Assembly (NCBI GenBank): GCA_022709485.1 | Contig: JAKLIS010000127.1 | Span: 1-5,214, forward strand | DNA from: Elusimicrobiota bacterium | GTDB lineage: Bacteria > Elusimicrobiota > Elusimicrobia > F11 | Direction: 5' to 3' | Length of the DNA stretch: 5,214 nt | In this document: positions 1 through 5,214 of the stretch, piece after piece | Numbering within the stretch: the first letter of the stretch is position 1 | Layout: every line of letters begins with the position of its first letter | Made by a program: the position numbers and the translations under genes | Notes under the pieces: generated by a model | What the model saw: the letters and a program-made list of their open reading frames with translations, nothing else | Told to the model about the DNA's origin: nothing | Database searches by the model: none

Positions 1-466
1 TTGTCGGTTTTTTCGCCGCCTTCTTCGCCACCACGACCGCCTGTCCGCCGGCGGCAACGATCTTATCGCGCGCGGTTCCGGAAAAGGCGTGCGCCTCGAC
101 GGTCACCGTCTTCGACAACTCACCGGTCCCCAGAATCTTCACCAGCGCGGTCTCCTGCCGGATCATCCCCTTCTTGAAGAGCACCGTCGCAGTGATGACC
201 GCAACATCGATCTTCGCCAGCTGGCCCAGGTTGACGGTCTCATACTCTTTCTTGAAGATGCTATTATTAAACCCGCGCTTCGGGACCCGGCGGACAAGAG
301 GGGTTTGGCCCCCTTCGAAACCCACCATGATGGTGTCGCCCGATCGGCAGGCTTGTCCTTTTTGGCCTTTGCCGCAAGTTTGGCCCAGGGTGCTTCCTTC
401 TCCCCGGCCGAGGATTCTTCTTTGTTTTCGAGATCCCGGAGCTGGCTTAAGCTGATGGAGCTGCAT
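1..466 (-). CDS. rplO: 50S ribosomal protein L15 (partial, 3' end outside window)
   Basis: L15 (uL15) is a late-assembling large-subunit protein whose glycine-rich N-terminal arm threads into 23S rRNA. My translation gives 155 residues with no stop before the left edge. It begins [14 protein letters not shown] (1-14), the usual start, then the glycine-rich arm [19 protein letters not shown] (20-38), RSGD (41-44), [18 protein letters not shown] (49-66), YETVNLGQL (75-83) and [19 protein letters not shown] (123-141). The usual L15 ends soon after this point; here a lysine/alanine tail (AKKAAKKPT) continues off the edge. The arm departs from the common GSGxGKT pattern and has two cysteines (31 and 40). 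The first part resembles its neighbours in codon use, but from about codon 60 onwards third positions become mostly G or C. secY would be expected downstream. Confidence 0.95.
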   Translation of the reverse strand, partial: MQLHQLKPAPGSRKQRRILGRGEGSTLGQTCGKGQKGQACRSGDTIMVGFEGGQTPLVRRVPKRGFNNSIFKKEYETVNLGQLAKIDVAVITATVLFKKGMIRQETALVKILGTGELSKTVTVEAHAFSGTARDKIVAAGGQAVVVAKKAAKKPT

Positions 467-980
467 TGTCTCCTCCTTCGAAAGATCTCGCCAATTTTAC
501 GGGCTTTCCTCTCAATGTTGAAACTGCCTCGGGCAATTGAAGCTCCTGCAAACCGGCCATGGTGGCATACACCACGTTAAAATGATTTTGGCTGTTGAGG
601 GATTTGGTCAAAATGTCTTTCACCCCGGCGGCTTCAAGAATCGCGCGCGCGGGTCCTCCCGCCAAGACTCCGGTTCCTGGAGAAGCCGGTTTCATTAAAA
701 TTTTCCCGGACCCGAATTTTCCAACGATTTCGTGCGGAATGGTCCCTCCAATAAGAGGCACTTTAACCATAGATTTTCCAGCTTGAGCGGCGCCTTTTTT
801 GATGGCCCCCTGGACTTCTTTAGACTTCCCAAGGCCCACTCCCACATGCCCCGCTCCGTCGCCAACAACGACAAGGGCGTTAAAGGAAAATCTCTTTCCT
901 CCCTTGACCACTTTGGCCACCCGGCCAATTTTGATGACCGTTTCCGTTAATGTCATATTGCTTGTATCGATTCGATTCAT
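447..980 (-). CDS. rpsE: 30S ribosomal protein S5
   Basis: S5 (uS5) lies on the solvent side of the small subunit at the mRNA entry channel and affects decoding fidelity. The N-terminal double-stranded-RNA-binding-like domain includes [16 protein letters not shown] (18-33) and [19 protein letters not shown] (35-53). Next comes [20 protein letters not shown] (74-93). The C-terminal domain includes [22 protein letters not shown] (98-119) and [17 protein letters not shown] (124-140). The 177 residues fit the family range of about 160-180. I used the first ATG, at 980; an internal ATG at 956 has no SD. The last codons contain the strong SD of rplO, and the genes overlap by 20 bp. In many bacteria rpmD would come next; here it does not. 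Confidence 0.97.
   Translation of the reverse strand: MNRIDTSNMTLTETVIKIGRVAKVVKGGKRFSFNALVVVGDGAGHVGVGLGKSKEVQGAIKKGAAQAGKSMVKVPLIGGTIPHEIVGKFGSGKILMKPASPGTGVLAGGPARAILEAAGVKDILTKSLNSQNHFNVVYATMAGLQELQLPEAVSTLRGKPVKLARSFEGGDNAAPSA
471..478 (-). promoter_or_regulatory. Shine-Dalgarno AAGGAGGA of rplO, inside rpsE
   Basis: AAGGAGGA ends 4 nt before the rplO ATG (466-464), with GGAGG 5 nt from it, and is one of the strongest ribosome binding sites in the window. It is encoded by the Glu-Gly-Gly codons near the end of S5. It fixes the rplO start and shows that the 20-bp overlap is genuine. Confidence 0.85.
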
Positions 981-996
981 TTTCTTACCGCCAAAT

Positions 997-1347
997 TTAA
1001 AATTTCAATCCGCCTTGTCTCGCCGCTTCAGCAAGGGCTTTGAGGCGTCCATGATAAAGACGTCCGCCCCGATCAAACACAACTGCGTTGACCCCTTTGG
1101 CAACCGCCTTTTTTGCAATCATCTCTCCCACTTTGGACGCGGTTTCCACGCCGCTTCCTTTCGGAAAACCTTTGGTGTTTGACCCAACAGCCACAATGGT
1201 TTTTCCTCCCAAGTCGTCAATCACCTGGGCATAAATATGCTTAAGACTTCGATGAACGGAAAGACGCGGCCTTTCCGGAGTTCCGAGAATTCTGCTTCGG
1301 GTCCTCAATTTTCGAAATTCATATCCGCGTTTTACCGAGTTTGTCAT
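997..1347 (-). CDS. rplR: 50S ribosomal protein L18
   Basis: L18 (uL18) binds 5S rRNA and, with L5, attaches it to the large subunit's central protuberance. The 116-residue product is normal length. It has a basic N-terminal segment ([10 protein letters not shown], 11-20), the conserved [20 protein letters not shown] (22-41), VIDDLGGKT (42-50), and the C-terminal [14 protein letters not shown] (88-101) followed by [12 protein letters not shown]. Translation is probably coupled to rplF through the 4-bp ATGA overlap. The upstream G-rich run lies within the rplF glycine codons and is only a modest SD. The stop is TAA, 16 bp before rpsE. Confidence 0.98.
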   Translation of the reverse strand: MTNSVKRGYEFRKLRTRSRILGTPERPRLSVHRSLKHIYAQVIDDLGGKTIVAVGSNTKGFPKGSGVETASKVGEMIAKKAVAKGVNAVVFDRGGRLYHGRLKALAEAARQGGLKF

Positions 1348-1958
1348 TTCTTTGCGCCCCCACCCGCTCCAGCTGCGGCGACCGCCGCTTTGCCGACTTT
1401 ACGCTTAATAATTTCGTTCTCATACCGGATTCCAGTTCCTTTATAAGGCTCGGGAAGTTTGATGGCTCGAATGCGGGCCGCCACTTCTCCCACTTTCTGC
1501 TTATCAATTCCTTCAATCGCCAAAACATTCTGGTTCTTTCCTTCAACGGTAATCTTGATGTCTTTTGGAATCGTAAAAACGGCCGGATGAGAATATCCCA
1601 GGACCATGGTTAATTTGTCTCCCGCCACCTGAACCCGGAATCCCACTCCTTCAACGACCAATTTTTTTGTAAATCCATGTGTGACGCCCTCCACCATATT
1701 GAGGACAATCTTTCGGACCAGGCCGTGCATGGGCTTCGACTCTGTGCCGGGTTTATTCGGGAATATCTTGATTTGAGCTCCCTCCACTTTGGCGCCAATG
1801 ACCAAAGGGATAATCCAATTCATTTTGCCGAGTTTGCCTTCCACCGAGACCGTTTGACCGCTGACGCTCACCTTGACTCCGGATGGAATATCAATGGGCT
1901 TGCGGCCAAGCCGGGAAAGAGGCGCTTCTGTATTTTCTTTTATTTTAGTTTCCGTCAT
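1344..1958 (-). CDS. rplF: 50S ribosomal protein L6 with extended termini
   Basis: L6 (uL6) sits near the factor-binding region of the large subunit, close to the sarcin-ricin loop and the L7/L12 stalk base. The protein has the usual two repeated domains. [15 protein letters not shown] (14-28) corresponds to the normal L6 N-terminus, then [18 protein letters not shown] (79-96), [11 protein letters not shown] (100-110) and the signature [14 protein letters not shown] (169-182). It has 204 residues against about 175-185. The extra length is 13 N-terminal residues ([13 protein letters not shown]) and a C-terminal alanine/glycine tail from about 190, ending GGGAKK. No start codon lies nearer the canonical N-terminus, so the N-terminal extension is real. 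A modest AGGA precedes the ATG. Its TGA overlaps the rplR ATG as ATGA. Confidence 0.97.
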   Translation of the reverse strand: MTETKIKENTEAPLSRLGRKPIDIPSGVKVSVSGQTVSVEGKLGKMNWIIPLVIGAKVEGAQIKIFPNKPGTESKPMHGLVRKIVLNMVEGVTHGFTKKLVVEGVGFRVQVAGDKLTMVLGYSHPAVFTIPKDIKITVEGKNQNVLAIEGIDKQKVGEVAARIRAIKLPEPYKGTGIRYENEIIKRKVGKAAVAAAGAGGGAKK

Positions 1959-1973
1959 TGTTTTTTTCCTAAA

Positions 1974-2366
1974 TTACCAGATCACGCAGAGAACTTCCCC
2001 GCCCATCTTCCTTTCTCGAGCCTGATCTCCGGTCATCACACCCTTGGATGTAGACAAGATGGCCGTTCCCAAACCGTTTTGAATGACGGGAATCGAATCG
2101 CTGTCTCGATAAACCCGCATAGATGGCCTGGAAATTCTTTTGGCTTTATGGATAATCCGACTTTTGGTCGGGGAAAATTTTAGATTTAGGCGCAAAGTGC
2201 CATGCCCTTTCTCCTTGGCAACTCTGTAGTTGCTGATATACCCTTCTTCTTTCAAGACCCGGGCAATCTCAACTTTTATTTGTGAAGCGGGGATATCCAC
2301 CGTTTCTTTAAGCTTATGGTTGGCGTTTGAAAGCCGAACCAACATATCTGCAATGGGATCAGTCAC
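1974..2366 (-). CDS. rpsH: 30S ribosomal protein S8
   Basis: S8 (uS8) binds the central domain of 16S rRNA early in assembly, and in E. coli also binds its own operon mRNA as translational repressor of the spc genes. The 130-residue product is the standard length. It opens MTDPIADMLVRLSNA (1-15), has IARVLKEEGYI (34-44), RISRPSMRVY (77-86), the signature STSKGVMTG (105-113) and the conserved GGEVLC-x-x-W end (122-130). The start is GTG with a strong GGAGG 5 nt away. Whether it autoregulates here cannot be told from the protein; the candidate sites would be the rplX-rplE and rplE-rpsN spacers. Confidence 0.98.
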   Translation of the reverse strand: MTDPIADMLVRLSNANHKLKETVDIPASQIKVEIARVLKEEGYISNYRVAKEKGHGTLRLNLKFSPTKSRIIHKAKRISRPSMRVYRDSDSIPVIQNGLGTAILSTSKGVMTGDQARERKMGGEVLCVIW

Positions 2367-2371
2367 ACATT

Positions 2372-2376
2372 CCTCC
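2372..2376 (-). promoter_or_regulatory. Shine-Dalgarno GGAGG fixing the GTG start of rpsH
   Basis: GGAGG lies 5 nt before the GTG at 2366. The nearer ATG at 2370 would read ATG TGT GAC TGA and stop at once, so GTG is the start. Just upstream, AGATT (2392-2388) and AATCT (2382-2378) could form a weak 5-bp hairpin. Confidence 0.75.
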
Positions 2377-2405
2377 GAGATTCTTTTAATCTATCTAATC
2401 AATTT

Positions 2406-2591
2406 CTACCAGCTGGATTTAACAACACCAGGAAGCAAGCCCTTATGGGCCATATTGCGGAAACAAAGGCGGCAAAGGCCGAAATCCCTGTATACGGCGC
2501 GCGCTCGGCCGCAAAGGCGGCAACGATTTACATAACGGGTCGCAAATTTTTGAGGTTTGCGCATTTTGGCCATCCATGAAATTTGAGCCAT
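2406..2591 (-). CDS. rpsN: 30S ribosomal protein S14, zinc-binding (type Z)
   Basis: S14 (uS14) assembles late into the head of the small subunit, next to S3, S10 and S19. The 61-residue length and four cysteines at 24, 27, 40 and 43 (CxxC, 12 residues, CxxC) identify the short zinc-binding form rather than the roughly 100-residue zinc-independent one. Other family marks are MAQISWMAK at the start, [13 protein letters not shown] (28-40), AHKGLLPGV (48-56) and the SSW end. The ATG at 2591 gives the normal N-terminus. It lies 14 nt after AGGAG, slightly farther than for its neighbours. The stop is TAG, and rpsH follows after 39 bp. Confidence 0.98.
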   Translation of the reverse strand: MAQISWMAKMRKPQKFATRYVNRCRLCGRARAVYRDFGLCRLCFRNMAHKGLLPGVVKSSW

Positions 2592-2686
2592 AATTTTTCT
2601 TTAAACTCCTTGTATTTTTTCCTCCACATGATTTCTGGAATGGGGAGGGTCAGCGTGGAGAAATTAAATTCTCCTCCTTAACACTT
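2592..2686 (-). promoter_or_regulatory. 95-nt structured leader before rpsN
   Basis: This is the longest non-coding stretch in the window. In the transcript it holds three SD-like purine runs: AAGGAGGAG (2679-2671), GTGGAGG (2627-2621) and AAGGAG (2611-2606). The last of these is about 14 nt from the rpsN ATG, a longish spacing. The first has no start codon at a usable distance. A hairpin GGAGAA (2674-2669) / TTCTCC (2662-2657) with a 6-nt loop masks the first run. An alternative helix TTTCTCCAC (2663-2655) / GTGGAGGAA (2627-2619), with one G-U pair, uses the same pyrimidines and would exclude it. A regulatory role is my inference; no known motif was recognised. Confidence 0.4.
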
Positions 2687-3277
2687 CTAATTTTTCTTTC
2701 CCTTTTCCTTTGCGAACGGCATTCCAAGAACAGAGAGAAGCTCAAATGCCTCTTTATCCGTTTTGGCATTGGTCACCAGGGTAATGTTCATGCCTCTGGG
2801 ACCATCCGATTTTTCAACGTTAATTTCAGGGAAAATATATTGTTCTTTAAGTCCGATATTCAGATTTCCGTGACCGTCAAAGGCGCGAGGGTTTAAGCCT
2901 CTAAAATCGCGGATTCGAGGCACCGCCAACGAAATAAATCTGTCTAAAAATTCGTACATCCGGATCCCTCGCATCGTCACCATGACGGCAATAGGCATTC
3001 CTTCGCGAAGCTTAAAAGCGGAAATGGATTGCTTGGATCGGCGAACGCTGGGTTTCTGGCCCGTGATGACCGACAGTTCCTCTGCCGCGTTGTCCAAGGC
3101 TTTGATGTTTTCTCTCGCGGCCGACACGCCGATATTAACCACAATTTTTTGCAGCCTCGGAATCGCATTGACATTTGTTTTTCCCAGGCGCTTCATTAAT
3201 TCAGGCGCGCCAACCTTAATAAACGCTTCTTTAAGGCGGGGAACAACCGCAGTAATTGGTTTCTTCTCTGAACTCAC
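2687..3277 (-). CDS. rplE: 50S ribosomal protein L5
   Basis: L5 (uL5) binds 5S rRNA, helps place it in the central protuberance with L18, and contacts P-site tRNA and S13. The family pattern runs throughout: IPRLQKIVVNIGV (39-51), ITGQKPSVRRSKQSISAFKL (71-90), REGMPIAV (91-98), MYEFLDRFI (107-115), PRIRDFRGL (120-128), FDGHGN (133-138), KEQYIFPEI (144-152) and a closing LGMPF (184-188). It has 196 residues against the usual 178-185. The difference is a short N-terminal extension and a lysine-rich C-terminus (KEKGKKN). The start is GTG at 3277, supported by GGGAG at good spacing. The stop is TAG, and the next gene lies 95 bp away, the largest gap in the window. Confidence 0.97.
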   Translation of the reverse strand: MSSEKKPITAVVPRLKEAFIKVGAPELMKRLGKTNVNAIPRLQKIVVNIGVSAARENIKALDNAAEELSVITGQKPSVRRSKQSISAFKLREGMPIAVMVTMRGIRMYEFLDRFISLAVPRIRDFRGLNPRAFDGHGNLNIGLKEQYIFPEINVEKSDGPRGMNITLVTNAKTDKEAFELLSVLGMPFAKEKGKKN

Positions 3278-3338
3278 TTAAAAACTCCCATTTCTATAAT
3301 TTTTAGCATTATCAACCATCATTCTATCTATGCACGGT
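3278..3338 (-). other. 61-bp spacer rplX-rplE with the rplE ribosome binding site
   Basis: This AT-rich spacer ends with GGGAG about 7 nt before the GTG of rplE. In E. coli the corresponding region of the spc mRNA is where S8 binds to repress translation. Here I see only a weak possible hairpin, TAAT/ATTA with a 7-nt loop, and no convincing copy of the S8-binding helix. No promoter or terminator is evident. Confidence 0.5.
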
Positions 3339-3668
3339 CTATTTCTTTTTTGGCTCAGGGATCGTCCCACCGCATTTTCTGCATAAGCGAATGGGCGTTC
3401 CGTCTGAAAGAGAATCAAATTTGGGTCGATTGGGTTTTTTGCACTCCAGGCACACAAGCATCACCTTGGAAATCGGAATATATAATTCTTTGTCTTTAAT
3501 CCCGCCTTGGTCTTTTTGACCCATGGGACGGGTATGCCGTTTGGCCAAATTCATCTTGGCCACAAGAACCCGAGCTTTAGCGGGATCGATGGAAATGATT
3601 TCGCCTTCCTTTCCCCGGTCCTTGCCCCACAAAATTTTAACTTTGTCAAATCGTCTTACTGTCAACAT
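3339..3668 (-). CDS. rplX: 50S ribosomal protein L24, four-cysteine (zinc-ribbon) form
   Basis: L24 (uL24) is one of the two assembly-initiator proteins of the large subunit and sits near the tunnel exit. The N-terminal half holds the KOW motif, with DKVKILWGKDRGKEGEI (8-24), followed by NLAKRHTRP (40-48). The C-terminal half carries two CxxC pairs, Cys73/Cys76 and Cys96/Cys99, arranged like the zinc-binding C-terminus known from many bacterial L24 proteins and absent from E. coli L24. At 109 residues it is normal for this form. The ATG has a GAGG about 10 nt upstream, and the gap from rplN is 16 bp. The stop is TAG, followed by a 61-bp spacer before rplE. Confidence 0.97.
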   Translation of the reverse strand: MLTVRRFDKVKILWGKDRGKEGEIISIDPAKARVLVAKMNLAKRHTRPMGQKDQGGIKDKELYIPISKVMLVCLECKKPNRPKFDSLSDGTPIRLCRKCGGTIPEPKKK

Positions 3669-3684
3669 CGGTTTTTATCCTCTT

Positions 3685-4053
3685 TTAAACCACTTCCGGC
3701 GCGAGAGAGATGATTTTGAGATAGTTCTTTTCTCTAAGTTCTCGCGCGATGGGTCCGAAAATACGGGTCCCCCGCGGTTCTCTTTCATCATTGATCACCA
3801 CGGCGGCATTATCGTCGAAACGAATATAGCTGCCGTCCGGCCGGTGAACGGCCTTTCTGGTGCGCACGATGACGGCCTTTACAACGTCGCTTTTTTTAAT
3901 AGTGGCGCCTGGAATAGCCGCCTTCACTGCGCACACAATAATGTCGCCTAAAAACGCATATCGGCGGCCACTGGATCCGGATACATGAATGCACATGAGT
4001 TCCCGGGCACCGGAATTATCCGCCACTGTGAGATAACTTTTCTCTTGAATCAT
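3685..4053 (-). CDS. rplN: 50S ribosomal protein L14
   Basis: L14 (uL14) lies at the subunit interface, where it forms bridges with 16S rRNA and contacts L19. Its exposed surface is also where the silencing factor RsfS docks in bacteria that have it. The 122-residue protein is the standard length and very conserved. It begins [19 protein letters not shown] (1-19), has the family signature region [19 protein letters not shown] (36-54), VVKAVIVRT (57-65), and ends with [16 protein letters not shown] (92-107) and a [10 protein letters not shown] finish. It starts directly after the rpsQ TAA, with a GGGGA tract about 9-10 nt upstream lying inside rpsQ. Nothing in it is unusual. Confidence 0.98.
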   Translation of the reverse strand: MIQEKSYLTVADNSGARELMCIHVSGSSGRRYAFLGDIIVCAVKAAIPGATIKKSDVVKAVIVRTRKAVHRPDGSYIRFDDNAAVVINDEREPRGTRIFGPIARELREKNYLKIISLAPEVV

Positions 4054-4314
4054 TTATTTTTTCCCCAAAATCTCGACAAGCCGCCATCTTTTCATTTTGG
4101 ACATGGGCCGCATTCCCATGACGACAACATGATCCCCTGAATGAGACTCATTTTTTTCGTCATGCACATAAAGTTTGGTCGTTTTTGGTTGAACTTTCTC
4201 ATAAAGGGAGTGTCTTTTCCGCCATTTGATCTCCACCACGCGAGTTTTATCCATTTTGTCGGAAACGACCCATCCTTGAATGGTTTTCCGATCCTCTCTC
4301 ATTTGCTCCGTCAT
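4054..4314 (-). CDS. rpsQ: 30S ribosomal protein S17
   Basis: S17 (uS17) is a primary 16S rRNA binder with an OB fold that acts early in assembly of the 5' domain of the small subunit. The 86-residue product is of normal length. It shows the family's VVSDKMDKT (16-24), a basic strand (KWRKRHSLYEK, 30-40), HDEKNE (51-56), and the closing signature with GD (60-61), RP-SK (69-73) and KRWRLVEI (75-82). The ATG at 4314 overlaps the rpmC stop by 4 bp and has GGGAG about 9 nt upstream, a better spacing than for the internal ATG at 4302. Its TAA is immediately followed by the rplN ATG with no gap, so rplN expression is probably coupled to rpsQ translation. Confidence 0.97.
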   Translation of the reverse strand: MTEQMREDRKTIQGWVVSDKMDKTRVVEIKWRKRHSLYEKVQPKTTKLYVHDEKNESHSGDHVVVMGMRPMSKMKRWRLVEILGKK

Positions 4315-4562
4315 GATTTGGCTCTCCCGTTATTAAAATTTGATTCAACGCTGGAACTTATTGATGCCGCTTTTATATTCAAGAATGTTTTCAACCGGGC
4401 AATTTCCCGCCGGATTTTTCGAATCTCCATTGGGTTTTTCAAAGGGGTTGTGGATGCCCGAAATCTAATCTTGTAGAGATTCTGCGTGGCGGATCCGAGT
4501 TCTTTTTTCAGCTCGAGTTCCGTCAATTGCGCGTATTGAACTTTCTCTTTCTTTTTTGCCAT
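4311..4562 (-). CDS. rpmC: 50S ribosomal protein L29
   Basis: L29 (uL29) is a small two-helix protein at the exit of the peptide tunnel, next to L23, where it contributes to the docking site for nascent-chain factors. The core is clear: LTELELKKEL (13-22) starts the first helix, and KNPMEIRKIRREIARLKTFLN (42-62) matches the family's NPxRIRxxRRxIARxKT pattern. At 83 residues it is longer than the usual 60-70. The extra length is a lysine-rich N-terminus (MAKKKEK) and a serine/asparagine-rich tail of about 20 residues after residue 63. The ATG has AAGGA about 7 nt upstream. The TGA stop overlaps the rpsQ start as ATGA, a standard coupling arrangement. Confidence 0.96.
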   Translation of the reverse strand: MAKKKEKVQYAQLTELELKKELGSATQNLYKIRFRASTTPLKNPMEIRKIRREIARLKTFLNIKAASISSSVESNFNNGRAKS

Positions 4563-4578
4563 AAAATTTTCCTTTCTA

Positions 4579-4992
4579 TTAACCCGGAAGCCGTTCGATA
4601 AATTGACACTTAATTGGAAGTTTATCGGACGCCACTTTAAGACCCGCTTTGGCGTCGTCCCGGCTCAACCCTTCCATTTCAAACAAGACCCGTCCTCGCT
4701 TTACAACGGCCACCCAAAATGCCGGATCGCCTTTTCCTTTTCCCATTCTTGTTTCCGCTGGTTTCTGAGAAATAGGTTTCGATGGAAAAATTCGAATCCA
4801 TACCTTGCCACCTTTTTTGGTAAAGCGAGCCAACGTGATTCGGGCGGCCTCGATTTGCCGGGCTGTAACCCAGTCATTTTCAAGCGCTTGGAGTCCAAAC
4901 TCGCCGAAAGCAAGGGTTGATCCTTTGGATGAGATCCCTTTTAAACGGCCTCTATGCGACTTTCGATATTTAACTCGACTCGGCATCAACAT
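4579..4992 (-). CDS. rplP: 50S ribosomal protein L16
   Basis: L16 (uL16) binds 23S rRNA near the A site and peptidyl transferase centre and helps position tRNA on the large subunit. The 137-residue product matches the usual length of about 136-140. It opens with the family start [11 protein letters not shown], followed by HRGR at residues 13-16. The central block has TARQIEAAR (43-51) and [10 protein letters not shown] (61-70), then [11 protein letters not shown] (78-88) and WVAVVKRGR (93-101). The arginine in RMGKGKG (residue 82) corresponds to the position that is hydroxylated in E. coli L16; whether that happens here cannot be seen. I chose the ATG at 4992 over an in-frame TTG six bases upstream because of SD spacing and family fit. 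The stop is TAA, 16 bp before rpmC. Confidence 0.97.
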   Translation of the reverse strand: MLMPSRVKYRKSHRGRLKGISSKGSTLAFGEFGLQALENDWVTARQIEAARITLARFTKKGGKVWIRIFPSKPISQKPAETRMGKGKGDPAFWVAVVKRGRVLFEMEGLSRDDAKAGLKVASDKLPIKCQFIERLPG

Positions 4993-4998
4993 TGTCAA

Positions 4999-5214
4999 TT
5001 ACTCCTTAAAATCTTCCTCGTCAACAGTCCCTTCGGGACCGATATCGCCCACAATTTGGGCGTCAATCGGGGGCTCAATCACCGGATCAGCCGGCGACTC
5101 AACGGCCAACGGTTGCTCGGGGGTGACAGCCGCAACAACCGGTGCGGGCGCCGCTTCCGGAGGATTCGACGCCACGGGCGGCGGGGGAACCGGCGTGAGC
5201 GCCGGCGGCTGGGT
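4999..5214 (-). CDS. rpsC: C-terminal tail of 30S ribosomal protein S3 (partial, 5' end outside window)
   Basis: An open frame enters from the right edge and gives 71 residues before a TAA at 5001-4999. The assignment to S3 is by position: in bacterial S10/spc clusters the gene directly upstream of rplP is rpsC. None of the conserved S3 KH or C-terminal domains lies in the window, so the family cannot be confirmed here. The visible part looks like a disordered extension beyond the S3 fold. It has about 18 prolines in 71 residues, many alanines, 13 acidic residues, one lysine and no arginine, and ends in an acidic stretch (DEEDFKE). That is unusual for a ribosomal protein, whose tails are normally basic. 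By hand count the stretch is about 65% GC. The last two sense codons, AAG GAG, also form the Shine-Dalgarno of rplP, six bases before its ATG, so the two genes are probably translationally coupled. An unrelated inserted gene is possible but less likely. Confidence 0.72.
   Translation of the reverse strand, partial: TQPPALTPVPPPPVASNPPEAAPAPVVAAVTPEQPLAVESPADPVIEPPIDAQIVGDIGPEGTVDEEDFKE
5002..5007 (-). promoter_or_regulatory. Shine-Dalgarno AAGGAG that decides the rplP start
   Basis: AAGGAG sits inside the last two codons of the upstream gene. It leaves 9 nt to the ATG at 4992 but only 3 nt to the in-frame TTG at 4998. The normal spacing favours the ATG, which also gives the usual L16 N-terminus. 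Confidence 0.75.

Noticed and set aside
89..580. Long open frame on the plus strand (163 codons)
   Set aside because: It lies antisense to rplO and rpsE, has no family resemblance, and both minus-strand genes are clear.
1677..2183. Long open frame on the plus strand (168 codons)
   Set aside because: It is antisense to rplF and rpsH and crosses their junction; a shadow of conserved genes.
2359..2370. ATG at 2370 as the rpsH start
   Set aside because: It reads ATG TGT GAC TGA and terminates at once; the GTG at 2366 has better SD spacing and gives the canonical S8 N-terminus.
2378..2392. AGATT/AATCT hairpin upstream of rpsH as a terminator
   Set aside because: The stem is only 5 bp and AU-rich, with no following U-tract, and it sits in the middle of an operon.
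2528..2629. Minus-strand 33-codon frame starting in the rplE-rpsN gap (ATG at 2629) and overlapping rpsN
   Set aside because: It has no proper SD before its ATG, its second half is simply rpsN read in another frame, and the product resembles nothing known.
3523..3951. Long open frame on the plus strand (142 codons)
   Set aside because: It is antisense to rplX and rplN, both unmistakable, and shows no recognisable domain.
4993..4998. TTG at 4998 as the rplP start
   Set aside because: It is only 3 nt from the SD, and would add two residues before the normal L16 beginning; the ATG at 4992 fits better.
1..5214. An undescribed system, mobile element, CRISPR array or tRNA hidden in the window
   Set aside because: Nearly all bases are taken up by conserved ribosomal protein genes in standard order; no repeats, integrase- or transposase-like frames or cloverleaf patterns were seen.

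Overview
The window is one continuous stretch of a bacterial ribosomal protein operon. It covers the end of the S10-type gene cluster and most of the spc-type cluster, all encoded on the minus strand, so the transcript reads from base 5214 towards base 1. In transcription order the genes are: the C-terminal tail of a gene placed as rpsC (S3), rplP (L16), rpmC (L29), rpsQ (S17), rplN (L14), rplX (L24), rplE (L5), rpsN (zinc-type S14), rpsH (S8), rplF (L6), rplR (L18), rpsE (S5) and rplO (L15, running off the left edge). Every complete reading frame is intact and close to family length. I see no frameshift, mobile element, tRNA, CRISPR array, promoter or factor-independent terminator.

The genes are packed tightly: 6 bp between rpsC and rplP, 16 bp rplP-rpmC, an ATGA overlap rpmC-rpsQ, a direct TAAATG junction rpsQ-rplN, 16 bp rplN-rplX, 61 bp rplX-rplE, 95 bp rplE-rpsN, 39 bp rpsN-rpsH, 15 bp rpsH-rplF, an ATGA overlap rplF-rplR, 16 bp rplR-rpsE, and a 20-bp overlap rpsE-rplO. 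Most genes have a purine-rich Shine-Dalgarno sequence, so the organism very probably uses SD-led initiation. rplE and rpsH start with GTG. The products bind 16S rRNA (S3, S17, S14, S8, S5) or 23S/5S rRNA (L16, L29, L14, L24, L5, L6, L18, L15), and co-transcription keeps their supply balanced.

The organism is a bacterium: bacterial-type L16, L29, L6, S5 and L15 in bacterial order. rpmD (L30) is missing from its usual place between rpsE and rplO. S14 and L24 both carry four-cysteine zinc sites. Several proteins have extra terminal tails (S3, L6, L29, L5, L15). I cannot name a phylum from this alone; an uncultivated lineage is plausible but unproven. By hand count the middle of the window is roughly 37-52% GC in sampled blocks, while both ends (the S3 tail, about 65%, and the distal part of rplO, about 62%) are richer.

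I found no undescribed system. The points most worth a second look are the missing rpmD, the acidic proline-rich S3 tail, the composition step inside rplO, and the structured 95-nt gap before rpsN.
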